Shown piece by piece: positions 1-8,403 of a stretch of DNA of 64,000 bases. Source of the DNA: Taishania sp964580465 (GTDB lineage: Bacteria > Bacteroidota > Bacteroidia > Flavobacteriales_D > Crocinitomicaceae); assembly GCA_964580465.1 (NCBI GenBank), contig CAZOKJ010000006.1:46663-110662 (forward strand). The letters are read 5' to 3'. The translations under genes were made by a program, and so were the position numbers. The notes below the pieces were generated by a model that saw only the letters and a program-made list of their open reading frames with translations, searched no databases and was not told the origin of the DNA. Each line of letters starts with the position of its first letter. Position 1 is the stretch's first letter.

Positions 1-76
1 ACTCCTTCAAGTAATCAGGTTCATTTTCAGTATGTTGACATACGTATCTATCTAATTCTTCAGAGATAAATTCCAT
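1..76 (-). CDS. O-methyltransferase, class I SAM-dependent (N-terminal fragment)
   Basis: Only the first 25 codons are in the window; the gene runs leftward out of it. The visible residues begin MEFISEELDRYVCQHTENEP, which resembles the N-terminus of Bacteroidota COG4122-type O-methyltransferases (a single SAM-binding Rossmann domain). ATG at 76 is chosen because the resemblance starts exactly there. No SAM-binding motif is visible, so the call rests on the leader segment alone. The gene points the same way as the SRP RNA gene just upstream, whose run of T residues separates the two. Confidence 0.55.
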   Translation of the reverse strand, partial: MEFISEELDRYVCQHTENEPDYLKE

Positions 77-107
77 GTTAAAGGATTTAAAAATTAGGGC
101 AAAAAAA

Positions 108-207
108 GAGGGGCAAGCTACTCGTATCGCACCGCTACAACCTTCGGCCCTTGCTACATTCCTGTCCTGGGGGATTAGAAGGGAGCTGGTCGTACAAGAC
201 TTACCCC
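108..207 (-). ncRNA. ffs: Signal recognition particle RNA, small bacterial type
   Basis: Read on the minus strand the segment holds the SRP domain IV signature CAGGACAGGAATGTAGCAAG (asymmetric loop with AGGA...GGAA...AGCA), the part bound by Ffh. The ends pair: GGGGTAAG at the 5' end with CTTGCCCC at the 3' end, closing a rod about 100 nt long. A run of seven T (plus strand 101-107) follows directly and serves as terminator. A near-perfect Bacteroidota promoter lies just upstream. The size fits the short SRP RNAs without an Alu domain found in this phylum. It works with Ffh and FtsY in co-translational membrane targeting. Confidence 0.87.
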
Positions 208-211
208 GGCA

Positions 212-241
212 CAAAAGTAAGCTTTTATTTTTAATTTGCAA
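212..241 (-). promoter_or_regulatory. Promoter of the SRP RNA gene
   Basis: On the minus strand TTG (241-239), a 19-nt spacer and TACTTTTG (219-212) match the Bacteroidota primary sigma consensus TTG-N19-TAnnTTTG exactly. The predicted start falls at about 207, which is the first base of the closing helix of the SRP RNA, so promoter and RNA support each other. Confidence 0.8.
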
Positions 242-292
242 GCTACTTATTTAAAATATCTCAATAAAATGGAATATTCTGCGCTTTTTTTC

Positions 293-300
293 TATCTTTG
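293..300 (+). promoter_or_regulatory. -7 element for the ABC exporter operon
   Basis: TATCTTTG matches the Bacteroidota -7 consensus TAnnTTTG and lies 16 nt before the ATG at 317, giving a leader of only about 12 nt. No clear -33 TTG was found at the expected distance. Confidence 0.5.
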
Positions 301-316
301 AACCTATTGTAATAAC

Positions 317-1252
317 ATGCTAAATATGCTAACAGTTGAACATTTGTCAAAATCATTTTTTCGAAAACAAGCGTTAAATGATGTTTCATTGACAGTCAAT
401 AAAGGTGAGATATTTGGTTTATTAGGTCCAAATGGGGCTGGTAAAACTACACTTATCCGATCCATCAATCGCATTATCGAACCTGATGAAGGTGCCATTC
501 GTTTTAATGGTGATTTATTGACAATGAAACATTTAGAAAACATTGGCTACATGCCTGAAGAACGTGGTTTGTACAAATCAATGACTGTTGAAGACCATGC
601 GTTATTTCTTGGCCAATTGAGAGGTTTATCCAAAGCTGATCTTAAACGTAAATTGGATTATTGGCTTGAAAAATTTGAGGTAACCGATTGGAGAAAAAAG
701 CGTATCGAAGAACTTTCCAAAGGAATGGCTCAAAAAGTTCAATTTATTTGTACTGTTTTACATGAACCTGATTTACTAATTTTAGACGAACCTTATAGCG
801 GTTTCGACCCAATCAATATAGAATTGATTAAAAATGAATTGATTGGAATGAGAAACAAAGGAAAAACAATTATTCTTTCTACACACAATATGCAAAGCGT
901 TGAAGAAATTTGTGATCGTGTGGCTTTAATAAATAATGCTAAGAAATTAGTAGAAGGACGTGTTGTTGATTTACAAAGCGAGCGTAAAAGTGGTTTATAT
1001 GCCATTAAATTTAGAGGAAATATAGTTGCCTTTGCTACTGCTTTATGGGCTGGTTTTGAATTAGTAGATACTTCCAATCCATCTGATAATCTTTTTGTCG
1101 TAAAAGTTCGTTTACGAGGCGACAATACTTTTGATGACTTGTTGAAAACTTTAATCGGTCAAGTGCAAATTGAAGCTGCATGGGAAGTTTTACCTTCTAT
1201 GCAAGATGTTTTTATTGAATTAGTGCAATCAAATACGCAACAAACAGCATGA
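317..1252 (+). CDS. ABC transporter ATP-binding protein (NatA/YhaQ-like)
   Basis: This is the ATPase of a two-gene ABC-2 type exporter. Walker A GPNGAGKTT lies near residues 37-45, the signature LSKGMAQKVQ near 133, Walker B LLILDEP near 155 and the H-loop STHNM near 188, so the nucleotide site looks intact. After about residue 215 there is a C-terminal extension of the DUF4162 kind that is common in NatA/YhaQ ATPases. The stop overlaps the start of the permease gene (ATGA), which fits an ATPase-permease pair. Relatives export Na+, drugs or peptides; the substrate cannot be read from sequence. A second in-frame ATG at 326 is possible. Confidence 0.88.
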   Translation: MLNMLTVEHLSKSFFRKQALNDVSLTVNKGEIFGLLGPNGAGKTTLIRSINRIIEPDEGAIRFNGDLLTMKHLENIGYMPEERGLYKSMTVEDHALFLGQLRGLSKADLKRKLDYWLEKFEVTDWRKKRIEELSKGMAQKVQFICTVLHEPDLLILDEPYSGFDPINIELIKNELIGMRNKGKTIILSTHNMQSVEEICDRVALINNAKKLVEGRVVDLQSERKSGLYAIKFRGNIVAFATALWAGFELVDTSNPSDNLFVVKVRLRGDNTFDDLLKTLIGQVQIEAAWEVLPSMQDVFIELVQSNTQQTA

Positions 1253-2583
1253 AAAACAGTTGGTTAATTGCTTTAAGAGAATTAAAAGAGCGTGTAGGAT
1301 CTCGTTCTTTCGTTTTGTTTTCCATTTTTGGTCCATTGGTTATCATGGGGCTATTGTATTTACTTTTTGTCGTGGGAGGCAATGAAACAGATAAATGGAA
1401 TGTACTTGTTACAGACAAGGCTGGGATTTTGGAAAACAAATTAATGCCCCATCCAGACCCAACTGTTACCTATTCCTTTGCCAATGATTACGTTGATCAC
1501 AAAGATTTTGCAAATGGAAAGCGTTACCAACAATTTGATGCAATGGTTGAAATCAACGAAAAAGTAATGAGTAACAAAGTTGCTTATGTTTTTTATCGTA
1601 CAAAACCAGTGTTTAGTTTGCAATCGAAAGTACAATATCAAGTGGAACGTCGCATTGAAGAGGTTATGATTGAACGTTTTACAGATTTATCAATAGCAAA
1701 ATTTAGAGAAATTAAACAACCTATTAAATTCGCTTTTAGAAATGTTTATGATCCTTTTGACCAAACTTCAGACATTCGTTCTTGGGTTGGTTTCTTTTTT
1801 GGAATGATCATCATTGTATTTATTGGTCTATTTGGTATGACAATTCTCAGAAGTGTGAGTGCTGAAAAAAGCAATCGAATTGTTGAAGTGTTATTGGCTT
1901 CTGTTCGCCCTCAACAATTATTGGCCGGTAAATTAACTGGTATTGGTTTGGCTGCTTTTATTCAATTTTTGATTTGGATTATCGTCATCGGTACAGGTTT
2001 ATTTTTGATGAGAGAAATGTTATTTCCGAGTATTTATGACACTACAGCTATGGCAATGAACGAAGTTCAAGAAAGTGGTCGCTTTATGTCATTGCAAGAA
2101 AAGCTATACGCTGGGAAAGAGTTTAATGCCATTGTTGATTTGGTTTATGAACGTGTCAATTTTAGCGTGATGATTAGCTTCTTTTTACTGTTTTTTATTG
2201 GCAGTTACTTATTTTATGGTTCTTTTTTCGCTGCAATTGGTTCAACAGCAGGAACAGAAAACGATGGACAGCAATTCATTTTACCTATTTTGTTTATCTT
2301 AACACTTGCTGCATATTCGGGATATTTCGCCGTAGCAAATCCTGAAAGCGAGTTAACAACTTGGTTGCACTATATCCCATTTACTTCTCCAGTAGTAGTC
2401 ATGGTTCGTTTAGCTGTTGGTTACGGTGCTGGTGAAGCATATCAACTATGGTTATCACTGATTGTTTTATTGCTTTCTGCTTTATTTTGTTTGTCAATTG
2501 CCGGTCGATTATATAAAAATGGAATCTTACAATTTGGACATCGTTTAGGATTAAAAACACTTGTAAAATGGTTAAAAAAGTAG
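1249..2583 (+). CDS. ABC-2 type transporter permease (NatB/YhaP-like)
   Basis: Membrane partner of the preceding ATPase (4-nt overlap). The layout is typical of the ABC2_membrane_3 family: one hydrophobic segment near residues 21-43, a long extracytoplasmic stretch to about residue 175, then a C-terminal block of about five membrane segments. The first of these (FFFGMIIIVFIGLFGMTI) is followed by the family-typical AEKSNRIVEVLLASVRPQQL loop. The length of 444 residues is normal. Substrate unknown; NatAB-type Na+/drug export is known for relatives only. The exopolyphosphatase gene starts inside its last codons. Confidence 0.85.
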   Translation: MKNSWLIALRELKERVGSRSFVLFSIFGPLVIMGLLYLLFVVGGNETDKWNVLVTDKAGILENKLMPHPDPTVTYSFANDYVDHKDFANGKRYQQFDAMVEINEKVMSNKVAYVFYRTKPVFSLQSKVQYQVERRIEEVMIERFTDLSIAKFREIKQPIKFAFRNVYDPFDQTSDIRSWVGFFFGMIIIVFIGLFGMTILRSVSAEKSNRIVEVLLASVRPQQLLAGKLTGIGLAAFIQFLIWIIVIGTGLFLMREMLFPSIYDTTAMAMNEVQESGRFMSLQEKLYAGKEFNAIVDLVYERVNFSVMISFFLLFFIGSYLFYGSFFAAIGSTAGTENDGQQFILPILFILTLAAYSGYFAVANPESELTTWLHYIPFTSPVVVMVRLAVGYGAGEAYQLWLSLIVLLLSALFCLSIAGRLYKNGILQFGHRLGLKTLVKWLKK

Positions 2584-3464
2584 CAGTCATTGATTTAGGC
2601 ACCAATACTTTTAACATCTTAATAGCAACTGTTGGTGAAACTCAATTTACAACTATTTTCCACGATAAAGAAGGTGTAGCTTTAGGAATGGGTGGTATTA
2701 ACCAAAATAAAATTGCACCAGAAGCAATTAGTCGAGCACTTACAACATTAAAAGCGTTTAAATCTCAATGTGACAAACACCAAGTAGCTATTATTCATGC
2801 TTTTGGTACCTCTGCCATTCGAAATGCAAGCAATGGAAACGAATTTTGTCAACTAGTTGAAAAAGAAGTGGGTATTAAAATTAAAGTCATTACAGGATTA
2901 GAAGAAGCCAATTTAATTTACAAAGGTGTACTTTGGTCGTATGATTTCAGCTCTCCAGCTGTTATTATGGATATTGGTGGTGGCAGTACAGAATTTGTCT
3001 TAGCAAACCAACAAGGCGTACAATTCTCGGTAAGTTTGGATATTGGCGTTTCAAGAATGTATCAGCAATTGCAATTGTCAGATCCACTGACGAAAGAAGA
3101 CGAAGAAACGATTATAAACTGGTTAGAAAACAAATCAAACAATCAACTTGAAGCATTAAAAACAGATATCATCATTGGTTCTTCAGGTGTTTTTGAAACC
3201 GTTTATGAAGTGTTTTTTGATAAACGAGTAACGCATTTTGAAACTGGTTTAACCATGGAAAAGTCCGTATTGTTTGAGGCTCTGGATAAAATTATTGCAT
3301 CAACTCTAAGCGAACGACAGTTAAACCCACTCATCATTCCCATTCGACAATTGATGTTACCCATTGCAGCAGTTAAAATCAAATGGATAATGGAAAAATT
3401 AGCAGCTGAAAAACTGATTATTTCACCTTATTCACTAAAAGAAGGAGCTTTAAAATTAAACTAA
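2568..3464 (+). CDS. ppx: Exopolyphosphatase / guanosine pentaphosphatase family protein
   Basis: Cytoplasmic enzyme of the ASKHA fold that removes terminal phosphate from polyphosphate or pppGpp. The first phosphate loop is at the N-terminus (VIDLGTNTFNILIA), followed by GTSAIRNASNG, GLEEANLIYKGV and the second loop MDIGGGSTEF. At 298 residues it is the short Bacteroidota form, lacking the C-terminal HD-like region of E. coli Ppx (about 510 residues). The start overlaps the permease stop by 16 nt, so it is probably translated from the same transcript. The sequence cannot separate polyphosphate from pppGpp as substrate. Confidence 0.85.
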   Translation: MVKKVAVIDLGTNTFNILIATVGETQFTTIFHDKEGVALGMGGINQNKIAPEAISRALTTLKAFKSQCDKHQVAIIHAFGTSAIRNASNGNEFCQLVEKEVGIKIKVITGLEEANLIYKGVLWSYDFSSPAVIMDIGGGSTEFVLANQQGVQFSVSLDIGVSRMYQQLQLSDPLTKEDEETIINWLENKSNNQLEALKTDIIIGSSGVFETVYEVFFDKRVTHFETGLTMEKSVLFEALDKIIASTLSERQLNPLIIPIRQLMLPIAAVKIKWIMEKLAAEKLIISPYSLKEGALKLN

Positions 3465-3473
3465 TCTGATAAA

Positions 3474-3518
3474 TGTAACAATAGTTACCAAGGAAACTAT
3501 TTTAACTCATTAAATTTG
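3474..3518 (+). promoter_or_regulatory. Crp/Fnr-type operator and promoter of the DUF2892 operon (site A)
   Basis: Palindromic box TGTAACAATAGTTACC (3474-3489) followed by the -7 element TAAATTTG (3511-3518). From the first T of the box to the last G of the -7 element is 45 nt. Sites B, C and D in this window have identical spacing. The implied box centre is about -41.5, the class II activator position. This copy has the most symmetric box of the four. A second small palindrome, ATAGTT-N8-AACTAT, overlaps its right half. Confidence 0.72.
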
Positions 3519-3541
3519 TAAGAACTTAAAATTTTATTGTC

Positions 3542-3751
3542 ATGAAAAAGAATATGGGAAGTAAGGATAAATATATCCGCATTTTTTTAGCAGTGATTGT
3601 AGCAATTTTGTATTTTACAGGAATTATTAATGGTTTGACAGCTATCATATTGGGCGTATTGGCTATCATTTTCTTAATTACCTCTATGATTAATTTTTGT
3701 CCAATTTATGCTGCCTTAGGAATTAATACATTGAAAAAAAAGAATAACTAA
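3542..3751 (+). CDS. DUF2892 family small membrane protein (YgaP transmembrane domain)
   Basis: A protein of 69 residues with two hydrophobic segments (about 13-30 and 33-52) and the ending NFCPIYAALGINT, which is typical of the DUF2892 family. In E. coli YgaP the same domain follows a rhodanese domain and anchors a sulfurtransferase in the inner membrane. Here it stands alone, with free-standing rhodaneses encoded at 60.8 and 61.7 kb under the same type of operator. The conserved Cys of FCP could carry persulfide or metal, which is inference. The stop overlaps the next start (TAATG). Confidence 0.82.
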   Translation: MKKNMGSKDKYIRIFLAVIVAILYFTGIINGLTAIILGVLAIIFLITSMINFCPIYAALGINTLKKKNN

Positions 3752-4002
3752 TGGAACAAATCGTTAAGAATTGGAATGTGATGCGTGTTTTTCGCTTGAT
3801 GTTAGGCGTTTTTATCCTAGGAGATGGTATCCGCAATCACGAGCCAATGTTTATCTTTTTAGGAATTTTGTTTTCTATTCTACCTATTTTTAATATCGGT
3901 TGCGGTATGAATGGTGGTACCTGTGCACCAGCTGTTTCAACAAAAAAAGGAGTTGAAAAATTGGAAGAAATTGAAGAAATAACTTATACAGAAATAAAAT
4001 GA
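3751..4002 (+). CDS. Small YgaP/DUF2892-like membrane protein with Cys-rich loop
   Basis: A protein of 83 residues. Two hydrophobic segments (about 14-26 and 32-50) are followed by NIGCGMNGGTCAP, with two cysteines, and an acidic C-terminal tail. It resembles a DUF2892-like protein common in Bacteroidota beside YgaP-type and rhodanese genes. The function is not known. The cysteine pair suggests a role in sulfur transfer or metal binding, in line with the operator upstream. It overlaps both neighbours by 1-4 nt, so the operon is tightly coupled. Confidence 0.75.
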   Translation: MEQIVKNWNVMRVFRLMLGVFILGDGIRNHEPMFIFLGILFSILPIFNIGCGMNGGTCAPAVSTKKGVEKLEEIEEITYTEIK

Positions 4003-4616
4003 AAATACTTTATGCTTTATTGGCGAGTTCACTTTTGGTAGCTTGTCAAACAAACGAAACGCCAAAGGCAGTTGAGGATTCAACGGATAATTCAGCGAAT
4101 TCTGCTTTTTCAATGACAGATGAAGAGTATTTGGCATTGGGCGATAGCGTTTCTACCGTAACACAGATTAATCTTATGGCAAATGTTCAAGGTAAAATCA
4201 AATCGGTTGGTTTTGCTGGTGCAGTAGATTTTTGTAATGAACATGCCGCAATCATTATGGATTCCATGTCGAATGAATTAGGCCCAAAAATCCGTAGAGT
4301 TTCTGAAAAAAATAGAAATCCCCTAAATGGCTTGGAAACAGCTATGGATAAGCAAGCATGGGAAGACTTAAAGAGAATCAACGCTGATTCCACCTTAGAA
4401 AAAAAGCACTTGCTTGTTAAAGAAAATGGTGATGTATATTACTACAAAACTATTAAAACAATGATGACAACTTGTATTGAATGTCACGGAAATAAAGAAA
4501 CTGACATCAAACCTGATGTATTAAAAACAATTATGGCTAAATACCCACAAGATAAAGCTACTGGTTATAAACTAGGTGACTTTAGAGGAATGTGGAAAAT
4601 AAAATTAAACGCATGA
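3999..4616 (+). CDS. c-type heme lipoprotein, DUF3365 (Tll0287-like)
   Basis: A signal peptide with lipobox (SSLLVACQ, Cys16) predicts a lipoprotein anchored in the periplasm. The C-terminal half has one heme c motif, CIECH (Cys159-x-x-Cys162-His163), in the setting that I recall for DUF3365/Tll0287-like domains. It ends with the family-typical GDFRGMWKIKL. The probable role is a periplasmic one-heme redox or sensory protein; the partner is unknown. It lies third in the DUF2892 operon, overlapping the gene before (ATGA) and after. Heme attachment would use the ResB-CcsA system encoded at 41 kb. Confidence 0.82.
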   Translation: MKILYALLASSLLVACQTNETPKAVEDSTDNSANSAFSMTDEEYLALGDSVSTVTQINLMANVQGKIKSVGFAGAVDFCNEHAAIIMDSMSNELGPKIRRVSEKNRNPLNGLETAMDKQAWEDLKRINADSTLEKKHLLVKENGDVYYYKTIKTMMTTCIECHGNKETDIKPDVLKTIMAKYPQDKATGYKLGDFRGMWKIKLNA

Positions 4617-4819
4617 AAAATTTCTTAAAAGCAAATATATTACCAATTATTGGCGTACTCGTAGGCGCTCTTGGTGGATACTTATATTGGAAGTTCGTAG
4701 GTTGTGAATCTGGAACTTGTGCAATTACTTCAAAACCTTTAAATAGCACATTGTATGGTGCTATGATGGGAGGTGTTTTCTTCTCTATTTTTCAAAAAGA
4801 CGAAAAGAAAAAAGCTTAA
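4613..4819 (+). CDS. DUF6132 family small membrane protein
   Basis: A protein of 68 residues from ATG at 4613, which overlaps the previous stop as ATGA; this start is preferred over the in-frame ATG at 4592. Two hydrophobic segments flank the conserved stretch GGYLYWKFVGCESGTCAITS, with a Cys-x4-Cys pair. It is a member of the DUF6132 family, which I recall from Bacteroidota gene neighbourhoods with rhodanese and metallo-beta-lactamase genes. The function is unknown; the cysteines again fit sulfur or metal handling. Last gene of the operon; it converges on the M28 peptidase gene with a 4-nt overlap. Confidence 0.78.
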   Translation: MKNFLKANILPIIGVLVGALGGYLYWKFVGCESGTCAITSKPLNSTLYGAMMGGVFFSIFQKDEKKKA

Positions 4820-5748
4820 TTTGTCCAAATAAAATTCATGACAGGCACCGACATAGATCGTTGAATAATTTTCAACTCTAATTCAACAATGGCTTTCATT
4901 GCTGCATAATCAACTTTGTGAGCATCGTCGGTTGACTTGTGATAATCATCATGTCCCCCTGTGTGAAAGAAAAGCACAGGGATTTTTTTGTCATAAAAAG
5001 AAGTTTGATCAGACCCTCCTCTTCCATCTTTACTCGTGTAGAATCGAATTGAACTTTCTACTCCTTCAAAAATTTCTATAAAAGCATCGCTCGTCCCATG
5101 TCCAATAATGGCTAATCCATTCTCAGGATTGTAACGCCCAATCATATCCATGTTCAACATCCAATGAATTTGGTCCAATGGAATAGTTGGATGCTCAACA
5201 AAATACTTGGAACCAATGAGTCCCCATTCTTCAGAACCAAAAGCAATGAATAAAATGTTCATTTTCTCTTGTTCATCATTAGTTGAAAAATAACGAGCCA
5301 ACTCTAACAACCCAGCAACGCCAGAGGCATTGTCATCGGCACCATTGTGAATTTTCCCAATGTTTAAGGTGTCTCTCGAACTACCAATTGTTCCTTTGCC
5401 TAAATGATCATAATGTGCTCCAATAACAATCGTTTTTGAAGCTTTGTTATCAAGAAAACCAATGACATTTTGCGTTTTTCGAATACTATCTTTTGTTGTT
5501 ATTTTTTTGATATGCGCGTTAAAGTCCTGAAAATAACCACGTTCACCTTTTGGTTGAAGTCCAAGCACTGCGAACTCTTTAGCAATATAACGTGCAGCTT
5601 TTTGACTGCCCTTTTTTCCTGTTTCTCTACCTTTTAATTTATCAGAAGCTAAAAAATAAACATGTTTTTGTAAGTTTTCTTCATTTATTTGACTAAAACT
5701 AAAACCGTTAACTACTAAAATAAAAATAAAAAGAAGATAAAATTTCAT
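4816..5748 (-). CDS. M28 family metallopeptidase, secreted
   Basis: Signal peptide to about residue 20 (VNGFSFSQ), then an M28 zinc aminopeptidase domain. Zinc ligands and catalytic residues are visible in order: GAHYDHLGKG (His), HNGADDNASGVAG (bridging Asp), FGSEEWGLIGS (catalytic Glu and Glu ligand), LNMDMIGR (Asp) and the late His in TGGHDDYH. The 310-residue length fits single-domain M28 enzymes. It probably cleaves amino acids from peptides in the periplasm or outside the cell. It is alone downstream of clpC, from which a terminator separates it. Confidence 0.87.
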   Translation of the reverse strand: MKFYLLFIFILVVNGFSFSQINEENLQKHVYFLASDKLKGRETGKKGSQKAARYIAKEFAVLGLQPKGERGYFQDFNAHIKKITTKDSIRKTQNVIGFLDNKASKTIVIGAHYDHLGKGTIGSSRDTLNIGKIHNGADDNASGVAGLLELARYFSTNDEQEKMNILFIAFGSEEWGLIGSKYFVEHPTIPLDQIHWMLNMDMIGRYNPENGLAIIGHGTSDAFIEIFEGVESSIRFYTSKDGRGGSDQTSFYDKKIPVLFFHTGGHDDYHKSTDDAHKVDYAAMKAIVELELKIIQRSMSVPVMNFIWTN

Positions 5749-5800
5749 TTTTTTTCTTTCAAAATTAATAGATTATTTGTTACTAACCTTTCTTTAGTAC

Positions 5801-5833
5801 AAAAAAGGGTTGCCAAAAAAAATGACAACCCTT
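5801..5833 (-). terminator. Rho-independent terminator after clpC
   Basis: On the minus strand an 11-bp stem (AAGGGTTGTCA pairing with TGGCAACCCTT, one G-U pair) is followed by TTTT. It lies 24 nt beyond the clpC stop. Confidence 0.8.
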
Positions 5834-5856
5834 GTATTTTATTGTTATCTAAAAAA

Positions 5857-8397
5857 TTATTCCGCTTTCTTTTTAACAGCTTTCTTTTCAACAACTTTAA
5901 CCATCATTCCATCTTTAGTTTCATTCAAATCCAATTGGAACAAAACCCCTTCACCAAGAGAAGATTTAATGATTTCCTCTGCTAACGGATCTTCGATGTA
6001 TTTTTGTATAGCACGCTTTAACGGACGAGCACCGAATTTCTCATCATATCCTTTTTCAACGATGAAATCCTTTGCTTGTTCTGTTAATTCAATTTGGTAA
6101 CCCAAAGAAATGATACGAGCATATAGTTTTTCCAACTCTAAATCGATGATTTTATGAATATCCTCACGTTTCAATGAGTTAAACATAATCATATCATCAA
6201 CACGGTTCAAGAATTCTGGAGAAAACGCCTTGCGTAATGCATTTTGAACCACCGCTAAAGAATTTTCAGTTTTAGAATCTTCTTGTGCTTTTGTACCAAA
6301 ACCTACACCTGTACCAAAATCTGCTAGTTGACGAGCTCCAATGTTTGAAGTCATAATCAAGATAGTATTTTTAAAGTCAATTTTTCGACCTAAACCATCT
6401 GTCATGTGACCATCATCCAACACTTGTAAGAGTAAGTTGAACACATCAGGGTGAGCTTTTTCAATTTCATCCAATAACACGATAGAATAAGGTTTTCTTC
6501 TAACTTTTTCAGTCAGCTGACCACCTTCTTCGTAACCTACATATCCCGGAGGAGCTCCAACTAATCTAGAAATTGAGAATTTCTCCATGTATTCAGACAT
6601 GTCGATTCGAATCAAAGCATCAGCAGAATCAAACAAGTATTTAGCCAACACCTTTGCTAATTGTGTTTTACCGACACCAGTTGGTCCTAAGAAAAAGAAA
6701 GAACCAATAGGTTTGTTAGGATCTTTCAATCCAGCTCTGTTTCTTCTGATTGCTTTAACAACTTTAGTAACAGCTTCATCTTGGCCAATAACGCTGCCTT
6801 TTAATTCAGCATCCATATTCAACAACTTCGCTGTTTCAGATTCAGAAACACGCGTAACAGGCACACCAGACATCATAGAAACCACTTCCGCCACATGGTC
6901 TTCTGTAACCACAATACGGTTGTTTTTAGATTCCTCTTCCCATTTTACTTTTGCAGCGTCTAAACTTTCATTTAGTTGACGTTCTTTATCTCTAAATTCA
7001 GCTGCTTTTTCGTATTGTTGTGCTTTTACAGCAACGTTTTTTTCTTCTTTTAAATCTTCTAATTTTTGTTCCAAATCGATGATTTCTTGAGGAACATTGA
7101 TATTTCCAATATGCACACGAGAGCCCACTTCATCTAATGCATCAATTGCCTTATCAGGTAAATGACGATCAGTAATGTATCGCTCCGTCAATTTGGCACA
7201 AGCATCAATTGCTTCTGGAGTATAAGTCACAGAGTGATGATCCTCGTAACGATCTTTGATATTGTTTAATATCTGAATGGTTTCATCAATCGTAGTTGGT
7301 TCAATGAGTACTTTTTGGAAACGACGCTCTAAAGCGCCATCTTTTTCAATGTATTGGCGATACTCATCCAAAGTTGTTGCACCAATTACTTGCATTTCAC
7401 CGCGCGCCAATGCAGGTTTGAACATGTTTGAAGCATCTAAAGAACCAGAAGCCCCACCCGCACCGATAATTGTGTGAATTTCATCAATAAACAAAATAAC
7501 ATCTGGATTGCGTTCAATTTCTTGCATAACAGCTTTCATACGTTCTTCAAATTGCCCACGATACTTAGTACCAGCGACCAAAGAAGCCAAATCCAAAGAG
7601 ATGACACGTTTATCAAAAAGCACACGAGAAACCTTGCGCTGAACAATTCTCAAAGCAAGCCCTTCAGCAATGGCACTTTTACCAACACCAGGCTCACCTA
7701 TTAATATAGGATTGTTTTTCTTTCTACGAGACAAAATTTGACTAACACGTTCAATTTCAGTTTCACGACCTACAATAGGATCTAGGCGACCTTGCTCAGC
7801 CATTTTTGTCAAATCGCGACCAAAATTATCCAAAACAGGAGTTTTTGATTTCGGATCAGTAGGTTTGCGCATCGAACCAAAATCAGTTGATTCCTCTTCT
7901 CCTCCAGGAAAATCAGCTCTAGCTTCAAATTCCTTTAAGTTTTCATTGTTATTTTTCATAATTTCTAATTCATCACGGACAGTGTCATACACTATTCCAT
8001 GTTTGTTTAAAATTCTACACGTCACACTGTCTTCTACTTTTAAAATAGATAGCAATAAGTGTTCAGTACCGATAACACTACTTCTATAAATTTTAGATTC
8101 TAAGAAAGTAAGTTTCAATACCTTTTCAGCTTGTTTTACTAAAGGCACTTGATTATCATCAGTTCTTATTGGACCATTTGCTTTTTGACCTTGAACCAAC
8201 GAATTTTCAATCTCATTTTTGATTTTTGACAAATCAACATTGAGCGCATTTAAAATGCGAATAGCTGTCCCTTCTTTCTCTCTTATTAAACCAAGCAACA
8301 AGTGTTCTGTGCCTAAAAAATCATTACCAAGACGCAAAGCCTCTTCCCTACTGAAAGAGATCACATCTTTAACTCTTGGTGAAAATTTTGCTTCCAT
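5857..8397 (-). CDS. clpC: ATP-dependent Clp protease ATP-binding subunit ClpC
   Basis: Hsp100 unfoldase that feeds ClpP. Two N-terminal Clp_N repeats (about 1-145), the first AAA module (GEPGVGKS near residue 235, DEIHTIIGAGGASG), a middle coiled coil with a UVR motif (QQYEKAAEFRDKERQL near 465), which separates ClpC from ClpA and ClpB, and the second AAA module (GPTGVGKT near 572). The C-terminal region is complete and the 846-residue length is normal. No clpP or McsB/CtsR gene lies nearby. A full Shine-Dalgarno sequence precedes the ATG, which is unusual for this phylum. Confidence 0.95.
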   Translation of the reverse strand: MEAKFSPRVKDVISFSREEALRLGNDFLGTEHLLLGLIREKEGTAIRILNALNVDLSKIKNEIENSLVQGQKANGPIRTDDNQVPLVKQAEKVLKLTFLESKIYRSSVIGTEHLLLSILKVEDSVTCRILNKHGIVYDTVRDELEIMKNNNENLKEFEARADFPGGEEESTDFGSMRKPTDPKSKTPVLDNFGRDLTKMAEQGRLDPIVGRETEIERVSQILSRRKKNNPILIGEPGVGKSAIAEGLALRIVQRKVSRVLFDKRVISLDLASLVAGTKYRGQFEERMKAVMQEIERNPDVILFIDEIHTIIGAGGASGSLDASNMFKPALARGEMQVIGATTLDEYRQYIEKDGALERRFQKVLIEPTTIDETIQILNNIKDRYEDHHSVTYTPEAIDACAKLTERYITDRHLPDKAIDALDEVGSRVHIGNINVPQEIIDLEQKLEDLKEEKNVAVKAQQYEKAAEFRDKERQLNESLDAAKVKWEEESKNNRIVVTEDHVAEVVSMMSGVPVTRVSESETAKLLNMDAELKGSVIGQDEAVTKVVKAIRRNRAGLKDPNKPIGSFFFLGPTGVGKTQLAKVLAKYLFDSADALIRIDMSEYMEKFSISRLVGAPPGYVGYEEGGQLTEKVRRKPYSIVLLDEIEKAHPDVFNLLLQVLDDGHMTDGLGRKIDFKNTILIMTSNIGARQLADFGTGVGFGTKAQEDSKTENSLAVVQNALRKAFSPEFLNRVDDMIMFNSLKREDIHKIIDLELEKLYARIISLGYQIELTEQAKDFIVEKGYDEKFGARPLKRAIQKYIEDPLAEEIIKSSLGEGVLFQLDLNETKDGMMVKVVEKKAVKKKAE

Positions 8398-8403
8398 AAT
8401 TCA

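Noticed and set aside
4592..4612. Earlier ATG for the DUF6132 gene
   Set aside because: It would add seven basic residues that are not family-like, while ATG 4613 overlaps the previous stop as ATGA, like the other genes of the operon.
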